Source of the DNA: Anaerobacillus sp.
GTDB lineage: Bacteria; Bacillota; Bacilli; Bacillales_H; Anaerobacillaceae
Length of the DNA: 22,190 bases
Assembly: GCA_007120055.1 (NCBI GenBank)
Contig: SKOL01000135.1
Span: forward strand, 1 to 22,190
Reading direction: 5' to 3'
The notes beneath the pieces are model-generated. The model was not told the origin of the DNA. It saw only the letters and a program-made list of their open reading frames with translations, and searched no databases. The position numbers and the translations under genes were made by a program. Shown piece after piece: positions 15,077 through 22,143 of the stretch. How positions within the stretch are numbered: the stretch's first letter is position 1; each line of letters begins with the position of its first letter.

Positions 15077-16918
15077 CTATACATTGCCCATACTAATTTG
15101 TGGGCAATCACCACATAAAGGAATTTGAATCGTTACCGTTGTTCCTTCTCCTTCTTCACTGTTAATCAAAACCGCTCCCCGGTGGTTTTCAATAATCTTA
15201 AAACTAACCATTAAGCCTAAGCCTGTCCCCTTTTCTTTTAATGTATAAAAAGGCTCTCCTAATCGATCAATAAGATGCTTCGGAATACCGCAACCATTGT
15301 CTTTAAAACTAATTTCAACAAGCTGGTTATTCTTTTTCTCGACAGCTATCTCAATTTTTCCTTTTTCACTTGTTGCCTCGAGTGCATTTTGCAACACATT
15401 GATAAACACTTGCTTCAGTGAACGTTTATCACAACAAATAAGCACCGTTTCTTGAACAGGTTTATAATCAATTTCGATATTTTTTAATAATGCATTGGCA
15501 TTTTCTAAAGTTACGACTTCTTCTAATATTTGAAATATATTCTCTTCTTTAAAAATGATCTCCTTATGTGGTTTTGCCAATGTCAAAAATTCATAAATAA
15601 TCGCTTCGACACGCTCAAACTCACTATTAATAAGCTGAAAATATTGTTCATAACAACTGTGTTTGGCTTGAAACAACTGAATAAAACCTTTGATCGTCGT
15701 TAATGGATTGCGTATTTCGTGGGCAACACCAGCTGCCAACTCACCGACTACATTTAACTTGTCCGCTTTATGTATAAAATCTTCATACTTTTTTTGTTCA
15801 GTGATGTCGCGAGCAATAAACTGAACAGCAGGTTTACCCTTATATATGATTTTATCGGTCATCACTTCAACTTCGCGAATCGACCCATCGTATCGTTTCA
15901 CCTTATAATCAACTAGACGATTAGTAAACTTGTTCATTTGATCAAATTCAGCCATTCTTTGATCAAATTTATCTCGGCCTTCTCGTGTAACAAAATTATA
16001 TACATGTTGACCAATTACTTCTGTTTCTCCGAACAGTTTAAGAGCTGATGGATTTGCATACACAAAATTCCCTTCGAGATCATGGATCCCAATGGCATCT
16101 ATAGAAGATTCAACGATTGTACGATAACGTTCTTCACTTTCTTTTAACTTAATATCATTCATGACATGATCTGTACAATCACGAGAAACGGTGATAATCT
16201 CTTCTAATTGATTAGTTGTTTTATTAAAAATTCCTTTTGCCGTTGATTCAAGCCATGTATAAACTCCCTTTTTTTTACGGATGCGATAGCGAACTTTCGT
16301 TATTTTTCCTGTATATGATATTTGTTGATGGCTTGTAATCGTTTGCCTCAAATCATCAGGATGCATAAACCTATCATCATAAGGAGAAACGCCCATTAGC
16401 TCTTCAGGGTCATACCCCAAGATTTCTTTTGCAGAAGGAGAAATACAAAACGCTTTGCCACTCGGATCGTGACGCATAATTAAATCTGTACTGTATTCTG
16501 TCATTAAGTGATAGTGTGCTTCTTTTTCTTTGTAAGTTTCTTCCTTTTGTTTTTGCTCAGTAATATCCTTTATTTGAGCAATTAAAATATTTGAATCTTT
16601 TACTCTTGAAATATTCGTGACTACCCAAATAACGTTACCTGTTTTATTAATATACCTTTTTTCAGTTTGATAGTTAGTAATTTCACACTTGATCAACCTT
16701 GAGAAAAAAGATAAATGGTCTGCTACATCATCCGGATGCGTGACATCATGAATCGTCAATGATTTTAACTCGTCACTTGTATACCCTAACAATTGACAAA
16801 TCGTCTCATTCACTTCTAAAAATTGTCCTTCTTCATTCGTTAGCGATAATCCGATAAAAGCTTGAAGAAAGGTTTGCTTAAAAAGTTCACTATTATCAAT
16901 TTCTATTCCAATGTTCAT
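15077..16918 (-). CDS. Three-PAS sporulation-type sensor histidine kinase
   Basis: This 613-residue protein has no membrane helices and should be cytosolic. It carries three PAS/PAC modules at about 13-120, 130-250 and 262-375, each PAC ending in a D-I-T-E-Q-like joint. The HisKA domain has phospho-acceptor His400 in VGELAAGVAHEIRNPLT, a sequence close to KinA/KinE of B. subtilis. The ATPase domain has the N box (505-516, NVLQNALEAT), G1 DNGCGIP (540-546) and G2 GTGLGL (564-569). Such kinases feed phosphate to Spo0F in the sporulation phosphorelay; no partner response regulator is adjacent, as expected for that group. The protein ends with an unusual CGDC tail (602-605). The ATG at 16918 follows GGGGGAAGG. 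A 7-8 bp palindrome overlaps the last codons. Confidence 0.9.
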   Translation of the reverse strand: MNIGIEIDNSELFKQTFLQAFIGLSLTNEEGQFLEVNETICQLLGYTSDELKSLTIHDVTHPDDVADHLSFFSRLIKCEITNYQTEKRYINKTGNVIWVVTNISRVKDSNILIAQIKDITEQKQKEETYKEKEAHYHLMTEYSTDLIMRHDPSGKAFCISPSAKEILGYDPEELMGVSPYDDRFMHPDDLRQTITSHQQISYTGKITKVRYRIRKKKGVYTWLESTAKGIFNKTTNQLEEIITVSRDCTDHVMNDIKLKESEERYRTIVESSIDAIGIHDLEGNFVYANPSALKLFGETEVIGQHVYNFVTREGRDKFDQRMAEFDQMNKFTNRLVDYKVKRYDGSIREVEVMTDKIIYKGKPAVQFIARDITEQKKYEDFIHKADKLNVVGELAAGVAHEIRNPLTTIKGFIQLFQAKHSCYEQYFQLINSEFERVEAIIYEFLTLAKPHKEIIFKEENIFQILEEVVTLENANALLKNIEIDYKPVQETVLICCDKRSLKQVFINVLQNALEATSEKGKIEIAVEKKNNQLVEISFKDNGCGIPKHLIDRLGEPFYTLKEKGTGLGLMVSFKIIENHRGAVLINSEEGEGTTVTIQIPLCGDCPQISMGNV

Positions 16919-16956
16919 CTGCCTTCCCCCTACCTATAAGCTTTTACGTTAACACT

Positions 16957-16985
16957 ATTGTATATTTTTCTGAATTTTAAAACAA
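16957..16985 (-). promoter_or_regulatory. Sigma-A-like promoter of the PAS kinase gene
   Basis: On the minus strand TTGTTT (16985-16980) and TACAAT (16962-16957) are separated by 17 bp, with the start codon 39 bp downstream of the -10. Confidence 0.45.
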
Positions 16986-17001
16986 TATTTTTTTAACTAA
17001 A

Positions 17002-17117
17002 TGAATTTCATAATTCATTATTCTCGCTACTAAGATCAATATATAGTTGCGTCAAAACCGTTCGCAAACTATATATTTCGTGATGTGGCTCATTTTTGGT
17101 AATTATGAAATTCACTC
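17002..17117. mobile_element. MITE-like element, copy A
   Basis: The 14-bp inverted ends TGAATTTCATAATT and AATTATGAAATTCA (plus CTC at the right end) enclose a core with a nested palindrome: ATATATAGTTGCG, an 11-nt centre, then CGCAAACTATATAT. The 7-mer AACTAAA stands immediately on both sides (16995-17001 and 17118-17124), a perfect target-site duplication. There is no coding capacity; the 61-residue frame starting inside it at 17047 is not supported. The rest of the 342-bp gap (16919-17260) holds the kinase promoter and nothing else clear. Confidence 0.85.
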
Positions 17118-17260
17118 AACTAAAAAAGGTGCAAAATCTATGAAAGACTTTTACACCTTCTTACATTCACAAATGGAATCTTTGCGAATTCAGTTATCCC
17201 TAAACATTGACATAAACTTCAATAACCCCTGATCCGTGAAGGTAGTTTGTGTAGTTCGAT

Positions 17261-18883
17261 CTATAACCTCCGTTTTTCATGCATGAACTTCATCCATTTT
17301 TTCAACTTCATACTAAAAATGAAATAGCTGACACTAGAAAAAACGGATATCCCTACAGAAAGCTGAAATATAAGGGAATGAGAAGTGTATATCCCTGTTG
17401 CAATCCCTATCAGACCGAGTAATGTTAACTGAAATGATTGCTTTTTATAATTTTCATATATGGTAAATTGAAAGAACCTTTTCTGTTCTATTTCTTTCAT
17501 CGTTTCTAGTTTTTCCGGTGTTTTTAAAAACTCTGTCAAACTATGTAACGTTTTAAAAACAGGTTGTGATTGCAACCAATGCCAGATAAATGACCATTTA
17601 TTATTTCCTTGTGTTTTTAACCAATTGATAAATACAGGTTTTCCGATCTCTAGCAGTTCTTCTTCGGCTGCTAAGCTACGGACAATTCCTTCAATAGTTA
17701 CAAAAGAACGACCTAAAAATACAAATTTTGTTGGCACTTGGATCGGAAGGGCTTGAATGATGTCGTTCATTTCTAATTTTAATGCCATAATGTCCATTTC
17801 CTTAAGTTGAGCAGGCTGGAAAGCCATTAATTCCGCTAATAACCTTTCCATCGTTCTTGAATCAGCTTCAGGCAGTAAAAACCCTAAATGAGTCAAGCAC
17901 TCTACCGCTTTTGCATAATTTTTTGAAAGAACACTTTCTATTAACCCTTGAAAATACGTTGCATCCTTTTTAGAGATCCGTCCAGTCATTCCGAAATCTA
18001 GTAAAATAATTTGTCCTTGTTTTGTTACTAGTACGTTACCCGAGTGAGGATCGGCGTGGAACGTACCAGGCTCTAGCCATTGCGGTAAAAAAATTTCGAT
18101 CAACCGTTGTGCCAATTCTTTACGGCAAACATCTAACTGACCTAACGCTTCGGTATCTGTTAGTCTGATTCCCTCGACCCACTCCATCACCAAAACTTTT
18201 GAAGTACTAAACTCTGGATATACGTCTGGTATTTTTACTGTATCGACATGATTAAACCGTTTTTTAAAATGAAGTAAAGAATTCTTTTCTTGAACAAAAT
18301 CAAGTTCCCTTTCAATGACTTGTTTTAGTTCTTGAAATAGTACTTTGAAATTGATAAACCCTTTTGGCATAGGAACAAAAAAATCAGCAAACCAAATAAT
18401 GATCCTTAAGGTGCGAAAATCTGTTTGAACAATCGATTGAATGTCTGGACGTTGGACTTTAATCGCAACTTTTTGACCATCCTTTAAAACACCTTTATAA
18501 ACTTCACCAATGGACGCAGAAGCGACCGCCTTTTTATCAATATGTAAAAAGTGCTGCTCAAGAGACCCTCCCCACTCAGTCTCGAGAATTTTCTGTATAT
18601 CTTTCCATTCAGAAGGAGGAACTTGATCAGTGAGATCTTGTATTTGTTGTATAAAGGGTTTAGGTAATAAATCGGCACGAATGCTTAAAATCTGACCGAT
18701 TTTAATGAGTAACCCTTCTAATTCAAATAATGTTTTCCGAAACCTTTTCCCTATTTCCTCCCACAACTTTTCCCAGTCTTCATCCGATTTTTTTCTAATT
18801 TTGTACCAGTAAATTTGAATGAAAATGAGAAAGGACATCGATAAAACTTTAAACATTCGCCTTAATTTACTCTTCGTCTTCAT
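17261..18883 (-). CDS. ABC1/AarF/UbiB family atypical kinase
   Basis: This 540-residue protein has all ABC1-family marks: KIGQ (61-64) in the N-terminal extension, the Ala-rich nucleotide loop ASASIGEVYKG (121-131), the ATP-contacting Lys in VAIKVQRP (Lys142), ERELDFVQEKNS, the catalytic HADPHSGN (276-283) and LLDFG (294-298). Two C-terminal hydrophobic helices (about 478-530) and a short N-terminal one suggest membrane attachment. UbiB-type proteins support quinone or isoprenoid lipid metabolism through ATPase or kinase-like activity. This organism probably uses menaquinone, so the role is less clear than in ubiquinone makers. The ATG at 18883 follows GGAGGG. It stands alone, enclosed by two inverted MITE copies. 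Confidence 0.9.
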   Translation of the reverse strand: MKTKSKLRRMFKVLSMSFLIFIQIYWYKIRKKSDEDWEKLWEEIGKRFRKTLFELEGLLIKIGQILSIRADLLPKPFIQQIQDLTDQVPPSEWKDIQKILETEWGGSLEQHFLHIDKKAVASASIGEVYKGVLKDGQKVAIKVQRPDIQSIVQTDFRTLRIIIWFADFFVPMPKGFINFKVLFQELKQVIERELDFVQEKNSLLHFKKRFNHVDTVKIPDVYPEFSTSKVLVMEWVEGIRLTDTEALGQLDVCRKELAQRLIEIFLPQWLEPGTFHADPHSGNVLVTKQGQIILLDFGMTGRISKKDATYFQGLIESVLSKNYAKAVECLTHLGFLLPEADSRTMERLLAELMAFQPAQLKEMDIMALKLEMNDIIQALPIQVPTKFVFLGRSFVTIEGIVRSLAAEEELLEIGKPVFINWLKTQGNNKWSFIWHWLQSQPVFKTLHSLTEFLKTPEKLETMKEIEQKRFFQFTIYENYKKQSFQLTLLGLIGIATGIYTSHSLIFQLSVGISVFSSVSYFIFSMKLKKWMKFMHEKRRL

Positions 18884-18987
18884 CTACACAAGCCCTCCGT
18901 TCCTTTTCCGAATCAACTAATCAACTTAAATACTCATAGAAATATTGTAGCATTTAAACTGGAGGAAATATGTATTTATTTGTAATT

Positions 18988-19108
18988 GATTGAATTTCAT
19001 AATTACCAAAAACGAGCCACATCACGCAATATATAGTTTGCGAATGATTTGGTTTTGACGCAACTATATATTAATCTTAGTTGCGAGAATAATGAATTAT
19101 GAAATTCA
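18988..19108. mobile_element. MITE-like element, copy B (inverted relative to A)
   Basis: It is the reverse complement of copy A with few differences and about 5 extra bases near the centre. The ends TGAATTTCATAATT (18991-19004) and AATTATGAAATTCA (19095-19108) are intact. Flanking 7-mers TGTAATT and TTGAATT agree in 5 of 7. It lies upstream of the ABC1-family gene, 104 bp before its start codon. Confidence 0.85.
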
Positions 19109-19184
19109 TTGAATTGAATGAATTTCTTAATAAACCACATATTTCATTCACTTATTCAAAAATTGCTCCGTTTTTGTGATTTTC

Positions 19185-19350
19185 TTACAGTATAGGTGGG
19201 GTGATGCGTTGTATGGGGAAACTGCGTAATAAAACGGGAGTTGACGCTCCAGAATTACAGTATCTGTAAAAAACGCGCATCAAAAAAAAGGATACACGCA
19301 AAAAATACAGTATCTGTAAATGATGTGCAATATGGGAAGAGTGTTTAATC
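19185..19350. repeat. Degenerate direct repeats with TTACAGTATCTGTAA palindromes
   Basis: The palindrome TACAGTATCTGTA occurs at 19256-19268 and 19306-19318, exactly 50 bp apart, and its half TTACAGTAT again at 19186-19194. The segments after 19186 and after 19306 also align loosely (TGATG, TATGGG, TAAT, AAAA in the same order), so an imperfect unit of about 50 bp is repeated 120 bp apart. No gene is supported here. Operator or recombination sites are possible meanings. Confidence 0.6.
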
Positions 19351-19386
19351 AAAATGTAGCAATCCAATACTCACTTTGAAACTTTC

Positions 19387-19769
19387 GATTACTCTTCTCT
19401 TGATTTGAGCTGGGAAGAGTAATCAGTTCGTGGTTTGGATTACTCTTCTCCTGTTTTGAACTAAGAAGAGTAATCAGTTCGTGGTTTGGATTACTCTTCT
19501 CCTGTTTTGAACTAAGAAGAGTAATCAGTTCGTGGTTTCGATTACTCTTCTCCTGTTTTAAACTAAAAAGAGTAATCAGTTCGTGGTTTCGATTACTCTT
19601 CTCCTGTTTTAAACTAAGAAGAGTAATCAGTTCGTGGTTTCGATTACTCTTCTCCTGTTTTAAACTAAGAAGAGTAATCAGTTCGTGGTTTCGATTACTC
19701 TTCTCCTGTTTTGAACTAAGAAGAGTAATCAGTTCGTGGTTTCGATTACTCTTCTCCTGGTTATTTGGC
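19387..19769. repeat. Tandem array of 51-bp hairpin-forming units (7 full plus a partial)
   Basis: Units begin at 19387, 19438, 19489, 19540, 19591, 19642, 19693 and 19744, always 51 bp apart. Each has GATTACTCTTCT, a 14-nt loop, AGAAGAGTAATC, then a 13-bp linker (AGTTCGTGGTTTC type), so each folds into a 12-bp-stem hairpin. The first unit differs in its loop but keeps pairing through a wobble. Because 51 is divisible by 3, a 153-residue minus-strand frame (19349-19810) crosses the array. It has no ribosome site, and several unit-to-unit changes alter amino acids, so I treat it as non-coding. The array lies downstream of the tyrosine recombinase gene with no T-tailed terminator between. Confidence 0.88.
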
Positions 19770-19864
19770 TTTAATGTCCGCCCGAACCCAACTACTGCAC
19801 ATTCCCCCATACTATGTCACATTCTCAGTTAGTGAATACAACGCGAAATGCTTTTTATAGTTAT

Positions 19865-20683
19865 TTAAATAGCCTTTTGATCTTGAACATACTGCCTCGT
19901 AATATTGACATCAGAGTGCCCAGCTAATTGGGCCACGACTGAAAGATCCAGCCCTTTTCCCACTAACTCATAACAAAACGTATGGCGAAGCTTTTTCGGG
20001 TGAACACCGTATTGTTGCAATGTGTGCTGCACAGTTCGCACAGAAATTGGCTTTTTACTTTTCGATAAAAATAAAGCCTCATGTTGGTCATCTCTTGAAT
20101 CGAGATATTCCTTTACGTGTTGAATACATTCATTTGGAAGGGGGATTACCCTTTCGCCATTATTATTGCGAACAATGAGCTTTCCTGTTTGATTGCTCAA
20201 TTGAATATTAGAACGTTGTAGGGCACAAAGTTCTAATACACGCACCCCGGTGTGCCGTAATAAATAAACAATCGCAATATTACGCTTATTTCCATCAGTT
20301 TTTATTTTTTCTATAAGTTGTTGCAAACTATTTTTATCTAAAGGTTCAGGAGGATTAGATTCACTAGGGTCTTTTTCAATTCGTTGAATTTCATTCATGA
20401 TTTCGGACTTGTTGATCGACTTAGCAAAGGTGTTAATCGTGTTGTAGATTTTATTAATTGTCGAAGCACTTCGTTGTTCTGTTTCTAAATAGGTCATATA
20501 TGCCTGAACATCTTGGCTTCTAACATCGACTAAATACCTATCGTTTACTTCCAACCATTGTGAAAACGTATATAGAACACCTACATATGTTTTCAGCGTA
20601 TTTTCTGATCTACCTTTTGCCAATAAATAATCCGAAAAAGTATCTATTATTTGTTCAGTGTGATCATTTTTTCTTAATCCCAT
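19865..20683 (-). CDS. Stand-alone tyrosine recombinase (XerC/D-like integrase)
   Basis: This 272-residue protein has an N-terminal SAM-like core-binding domain (about 10-92, SENTLKTYVGVLYTFSQWL) and a C-terminal catalytic domain. Visible active-site residues are Arg148 (HTGVRVLEL), Arg233 (KLRHTF), His256 (LAGHSD) and the nucleophile Tyr265 (TRQY). The box II His of HxxR is Lys230 here, and the beta-hairpin Lys (GNKER-type) is replaced in NNNGERVIPL. It should cut and rejoin DNA at specific sites. The length fits Xer-like or small transposon integrases without an arm-binding domain. The ATG follows AGGAGGGATAGA. Nearby are a hairpin array downstream and tRNA genes upstream, so it may act on either, or be a remnant of an integrated element. 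Confidence 0.92.
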   Translation of the reverse strand: MGLRKNDHTEQIIDTFSDYLLAKGRSENTLKTYVGVLYTFSQWLEVNDRYLVDVRSQDVQAYMTYLETEQRSASTINKIYNTINTFAKSINKSEIMNEIQRIEKDPSESNPPEPLDKNSLQQLIEKIKTDGNKRNIAIVYLLRHTGVRVLELCALQRSNIQLSNQTGKLIVRNNNGERVIPLPNECIQHVKEYLDSRDDQHEALFLSKSKKPISVRTVQHTLQQYGVHPKKLRHTFCYELVGKGLDLSVVAQLAGHSDVNITRQYVQDQKAI

Positions 20684-20711
20684 TCTATCCCTCCTGACTA
20701 TTCTGATTATT

Positions 20712-20740
20712 ATTATACTACTTTTGGAAGAGAAAGTAAA
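20712..20740 (-). promoter_or_regulatory. Sigma-A-like promoter of the recombinase gene
   Basis: On the minus strand TTTACT (20740-20735), a 17-bp spacer and a perfect TATAAT (20717-20712) lie 29 bp ahead of the start codon. Confidence 0.6.
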
Positions 20741-20765
20741 ATTCTGCGCAATAAATGAATGGAAT

Positions 20766-20963
20766 ATGACGAAGCATCGTCACCATTCAAGAAGTAAATG
20801 CCTGCCGAATTCTCTCGCTTCGCTGTAAAGCTACTGACCTCAATCACATCATGTGAAACTTCGTAGAGAATTCATCATGCAGCTTTGCGACGAGTAACCG
20901 CAGGAGCACCGTTCTATCGAGTTTTAGAGGCTCACTCGAGAAATCGGCCGGACATTTTCATAC
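20766..20963. repeat. Palindromic composite repeat, copy 2 (diverged, opposite orientation to copy 1)
   Basis: It begins with a palindromic unit (TGACGAAGCATCGTCA, 20767-20782, followed by CCATTCA) resembling the flanking units at 8310 and 8438. Further blocks shared in order with the reverse complement of copy 1 are CTTCGCTGT, AGAGGCTC, GAAATC and TTTCATACAAAA. It has its own inverted repeat GAATTCTCT (20807-20815) and AGAGAATTC (20865-20873). It fills the 379-bp gap between the recombinase and the tRNA genes, with no gene visible. Confidence 0.55.
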
Positions 20964-20991
20964 AAAAAAAGGGCTAACATCCGTTAGTCCT
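20964..20991 (-). terminator. Rho-independent terminator of the tRNA operon
   Basis: On the minus strand the arms 20991-20983 and 20978-20970 pair over 9 bp (one wobble) with a 4-nt loop and are followed by a T run (to 20964). It lies about 70 bp after the tRNA-Ser 3' end. Confidence 0.8.
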
Positions 20992-21062
20992 CTAGTTCAT
21001 CTATGTATTTTGACTTCCACATCATTTATACTTGTTGTTCACGATTGAAGTAATTTTTATGC

Positions 21063-21151
21063 CGGAGCAAGAGAGATTCGAACCCCCGCGCGCTTTAACC
21101 GCCTGTCGGTTTTCAAGACCGATCCCTTCAGCCGGACTTGGGTATTCCTCC
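21063..21151 (-). tRNA. tRNA-Ser(UGA), degenerate 3' half, CCA not encoded
   Basis: The class II tRNA begins GGAGGAATACCCAAG, has an anticodon stem TCGGT/ACCGA with loop CTTGAAA (anticodon TGA), a long variable arm and a T arm with GGTTCGAAT. The 5' half matches the usual Bacillus tRNA-Ser(UGA). The 3' half departs from it: the acceptor 3' strand is TTGCTCC, giving a G5-G68 mismatch; the T stem 3' strand is CTCTC, with an extra wobble; the variable-arm stem is reduced to 3 bp; and the discriminator G is followed by GCA instead of CCA. It may still function with enzymatic CCA addition, or be a pseudo-tRNA. Confidence 0.8.
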
Positions 21152-21165
21152 GTATCTCAAAACAA

Positions 21166-21242
21166 TGGTGGACCCTGTAGGACTCGAACCTACGACCAAC
21201 CGGTTATGAGCCGGTTGCTCTAACCAACTGAGCTAAGGGTCC
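21166..21242 (-). tRNA. tRNA with CAU anticodon (Met elongator or Ile2)
   Basis: The 77-nt sequence begins GGACCCTTAGCTCAGTTGG, has the anticodon loop CTCATAA (CAT), the T arm GTAGGTTCGAGTCCTAC, and ends AGGGTCCACCA with CCA encoded. All stems pair. A CAU anticodon reads AUG, or AUA if the C is changed to lysidine; I cannot separate elongator Met from Ile2 by eye. It lies 14 bp upstream of tRNA-Ser in the same transcript. Confidence 0.93.
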
Positions 21243-21270
21243 TTATTAGCATTTTAGCAACAAGAAATTT

Positions 21271-21299
21271 ATCATAACACATAATAAAATTCCGCGCAA
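21271..21299 (-). promoter_or_regulatory. Promoter of the tRNA operon
   Basis: On the minus strand TTGCGC (21299-21294), a 17-bp spacer and TATGAT (21276-21271) lie 29 bp ahead of the CAU tRNA. Confidence 0.5.
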
Positions 21300-21456
21300 C
21301 CATTTTCAGAGAGTTTATTGCTAGCTAGTTATCTACTTTCTATATACCGCTAATTAACACTATATCGCAATAGCATTTCCGCAGCAAGCTTTATTCATCT
21401 TTTTTACAAAGATTTTTGGAGCTATTAATTACTTTCCACATTAATAAACTTCGAGT

Positions 21457-21783
21457 TCACCCCTCCCTTGCCTTTACCTTTTCACGGATGCTTTCTAGTT
21501 CTTTCAATGAAAGTTCACTTAAAGATTTTTTAATTTCTTCCTCAATCTCTTTTCTATTGTTTTCTCGATATTGATCCCACCACTCACGCAAACCTTCCGT
21601 ATTTTTCAGAAGGTATTCAATATCGATCTCTTCTACATCATCGTCCGACAAATACTTCAACACAGCCGCTAACAAGCGATTTAGTTTTGTGATCTCCTCT
21701 TCTTTGCTACCTTGTTTAGTTGATTGTGACACTTCTGTTTCCTTATCTGCCCTTTTCCCAACTTGAACGACTTTACGTGGCAT
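21457..21783 (-). CDS. Small charged hypothetical protein (108 aa)
   Basis: I do not recognise this protein. The 108 residues are rich in Glu and Lys, without membrane segments or cysteines. The first 28 residues are basic and probably disordered (MPRKVVQVGKR). The rest is predicted helical by eye, with an acidic middle part (SDDDVEEIDIEYLLKN), a Trp pair (REWWDQY) and a C-terminal amphipathic stretch of heptad type (LSELSLKELESIREKVK) that could form a coiled coil. The gene looks real because AAAGGAGGAG lies ideally ahead of the ATG at 21783. It is a single gene between the tRNA operon promoter and MITE copy C. A DNA- or protein-binding accessory role would fit the charge, but nothing shows it. 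Confidence 0.75.
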   Translation of the reverse strand: MPRKVVQVGKRADKETEVSQSTKQGSKEEEITKLNRLLAAVLKYLSDDDVEEIDIEYLLKNTEGLREWWDQYRENNRKEIEEEIKKSLSELSLKELESIREKVKAREG

Positions 21784-21932
21784 TATTTCTCCTCCTTTTA
21801 GCTAAAAAAATAAATTGTGACACACATTAGTAGGATTACCATCCATTTGCTTATTTTTTAGTATCATTAAAAATTGCAAAATTATACAACGTATATCAGT
21901 CCACAAACCAAGCGAAATTTTTCTTTTGTCAA

Positions 21933-22047
21933 TGAATTCATAATTCATTATTTCCGCCACTAAGATCAATATATAGTTGAGTCAAAACCATTCGCAAACT
22001 ATATATTACATGATGTGGCTTATTTTTGGTGATTATGAAATTCACTC
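21933..22047. mobile_element. MITE-like element, copy C
   Basis: It has the same orientation and layout as copy A: the left end TGAATTCATAATTC lacks one T, the shared core is ATATATAGTTGAG then CGCAAACTATATAT, and the right end is GATTATGAAATTCACTC. Flanking 7-mers TTGTCAA (21926-21932) and TTGCAAA (22048-22054) agree in 5 of 7. It lies in the 360-bp gap 21784-22143, which otherwise holds only possible promoter sequence (TATGAT near 22110) for the next gene. Confidence 0.85.
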
Positions 22048-22143
22048 TTGCAAATAAAACCTTCTTTAGTAGGTACAAACATATACACATACAAACATTA
22101 TGCATACGCTATGATAAGGCAAAATTGATTGGAGGGGGTTGCT

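Noticed and set aside
17140..17232. 30-residue frame after AAAGGTG (MKDFYTFLHSQMESLRIQL start)
   Set aside because: It has a faint resemblance to the first helix of Spo0E-like proteins and could be a fossil, but it is too short, lacks the SQELD part, and follows a MITE. Not supported as a gene.
19387..19769. CRISPR array
   Set aside because: The linkers between repeats are nearly identical rather than unique, units are strictly 51 bp, and no cas gene is present.
19349..19810. 153-residue minus-strand frame made of 17-residue repeats (QEKSNRNHELITLLSSK type)
   Set aside because: It has no ribosome site at its ATG, it exists because the 51-bp unit is a multiple of three, and differences between units change amino acids while pairing is largely kept. 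Treated as a non-coding hairpin array.
21032..21223. 63-residue plus-strand frame over the tRNA genes
   Set aside because: It is the antisense of tRNA-Ser and the CAU tRNA, a common false gene call.
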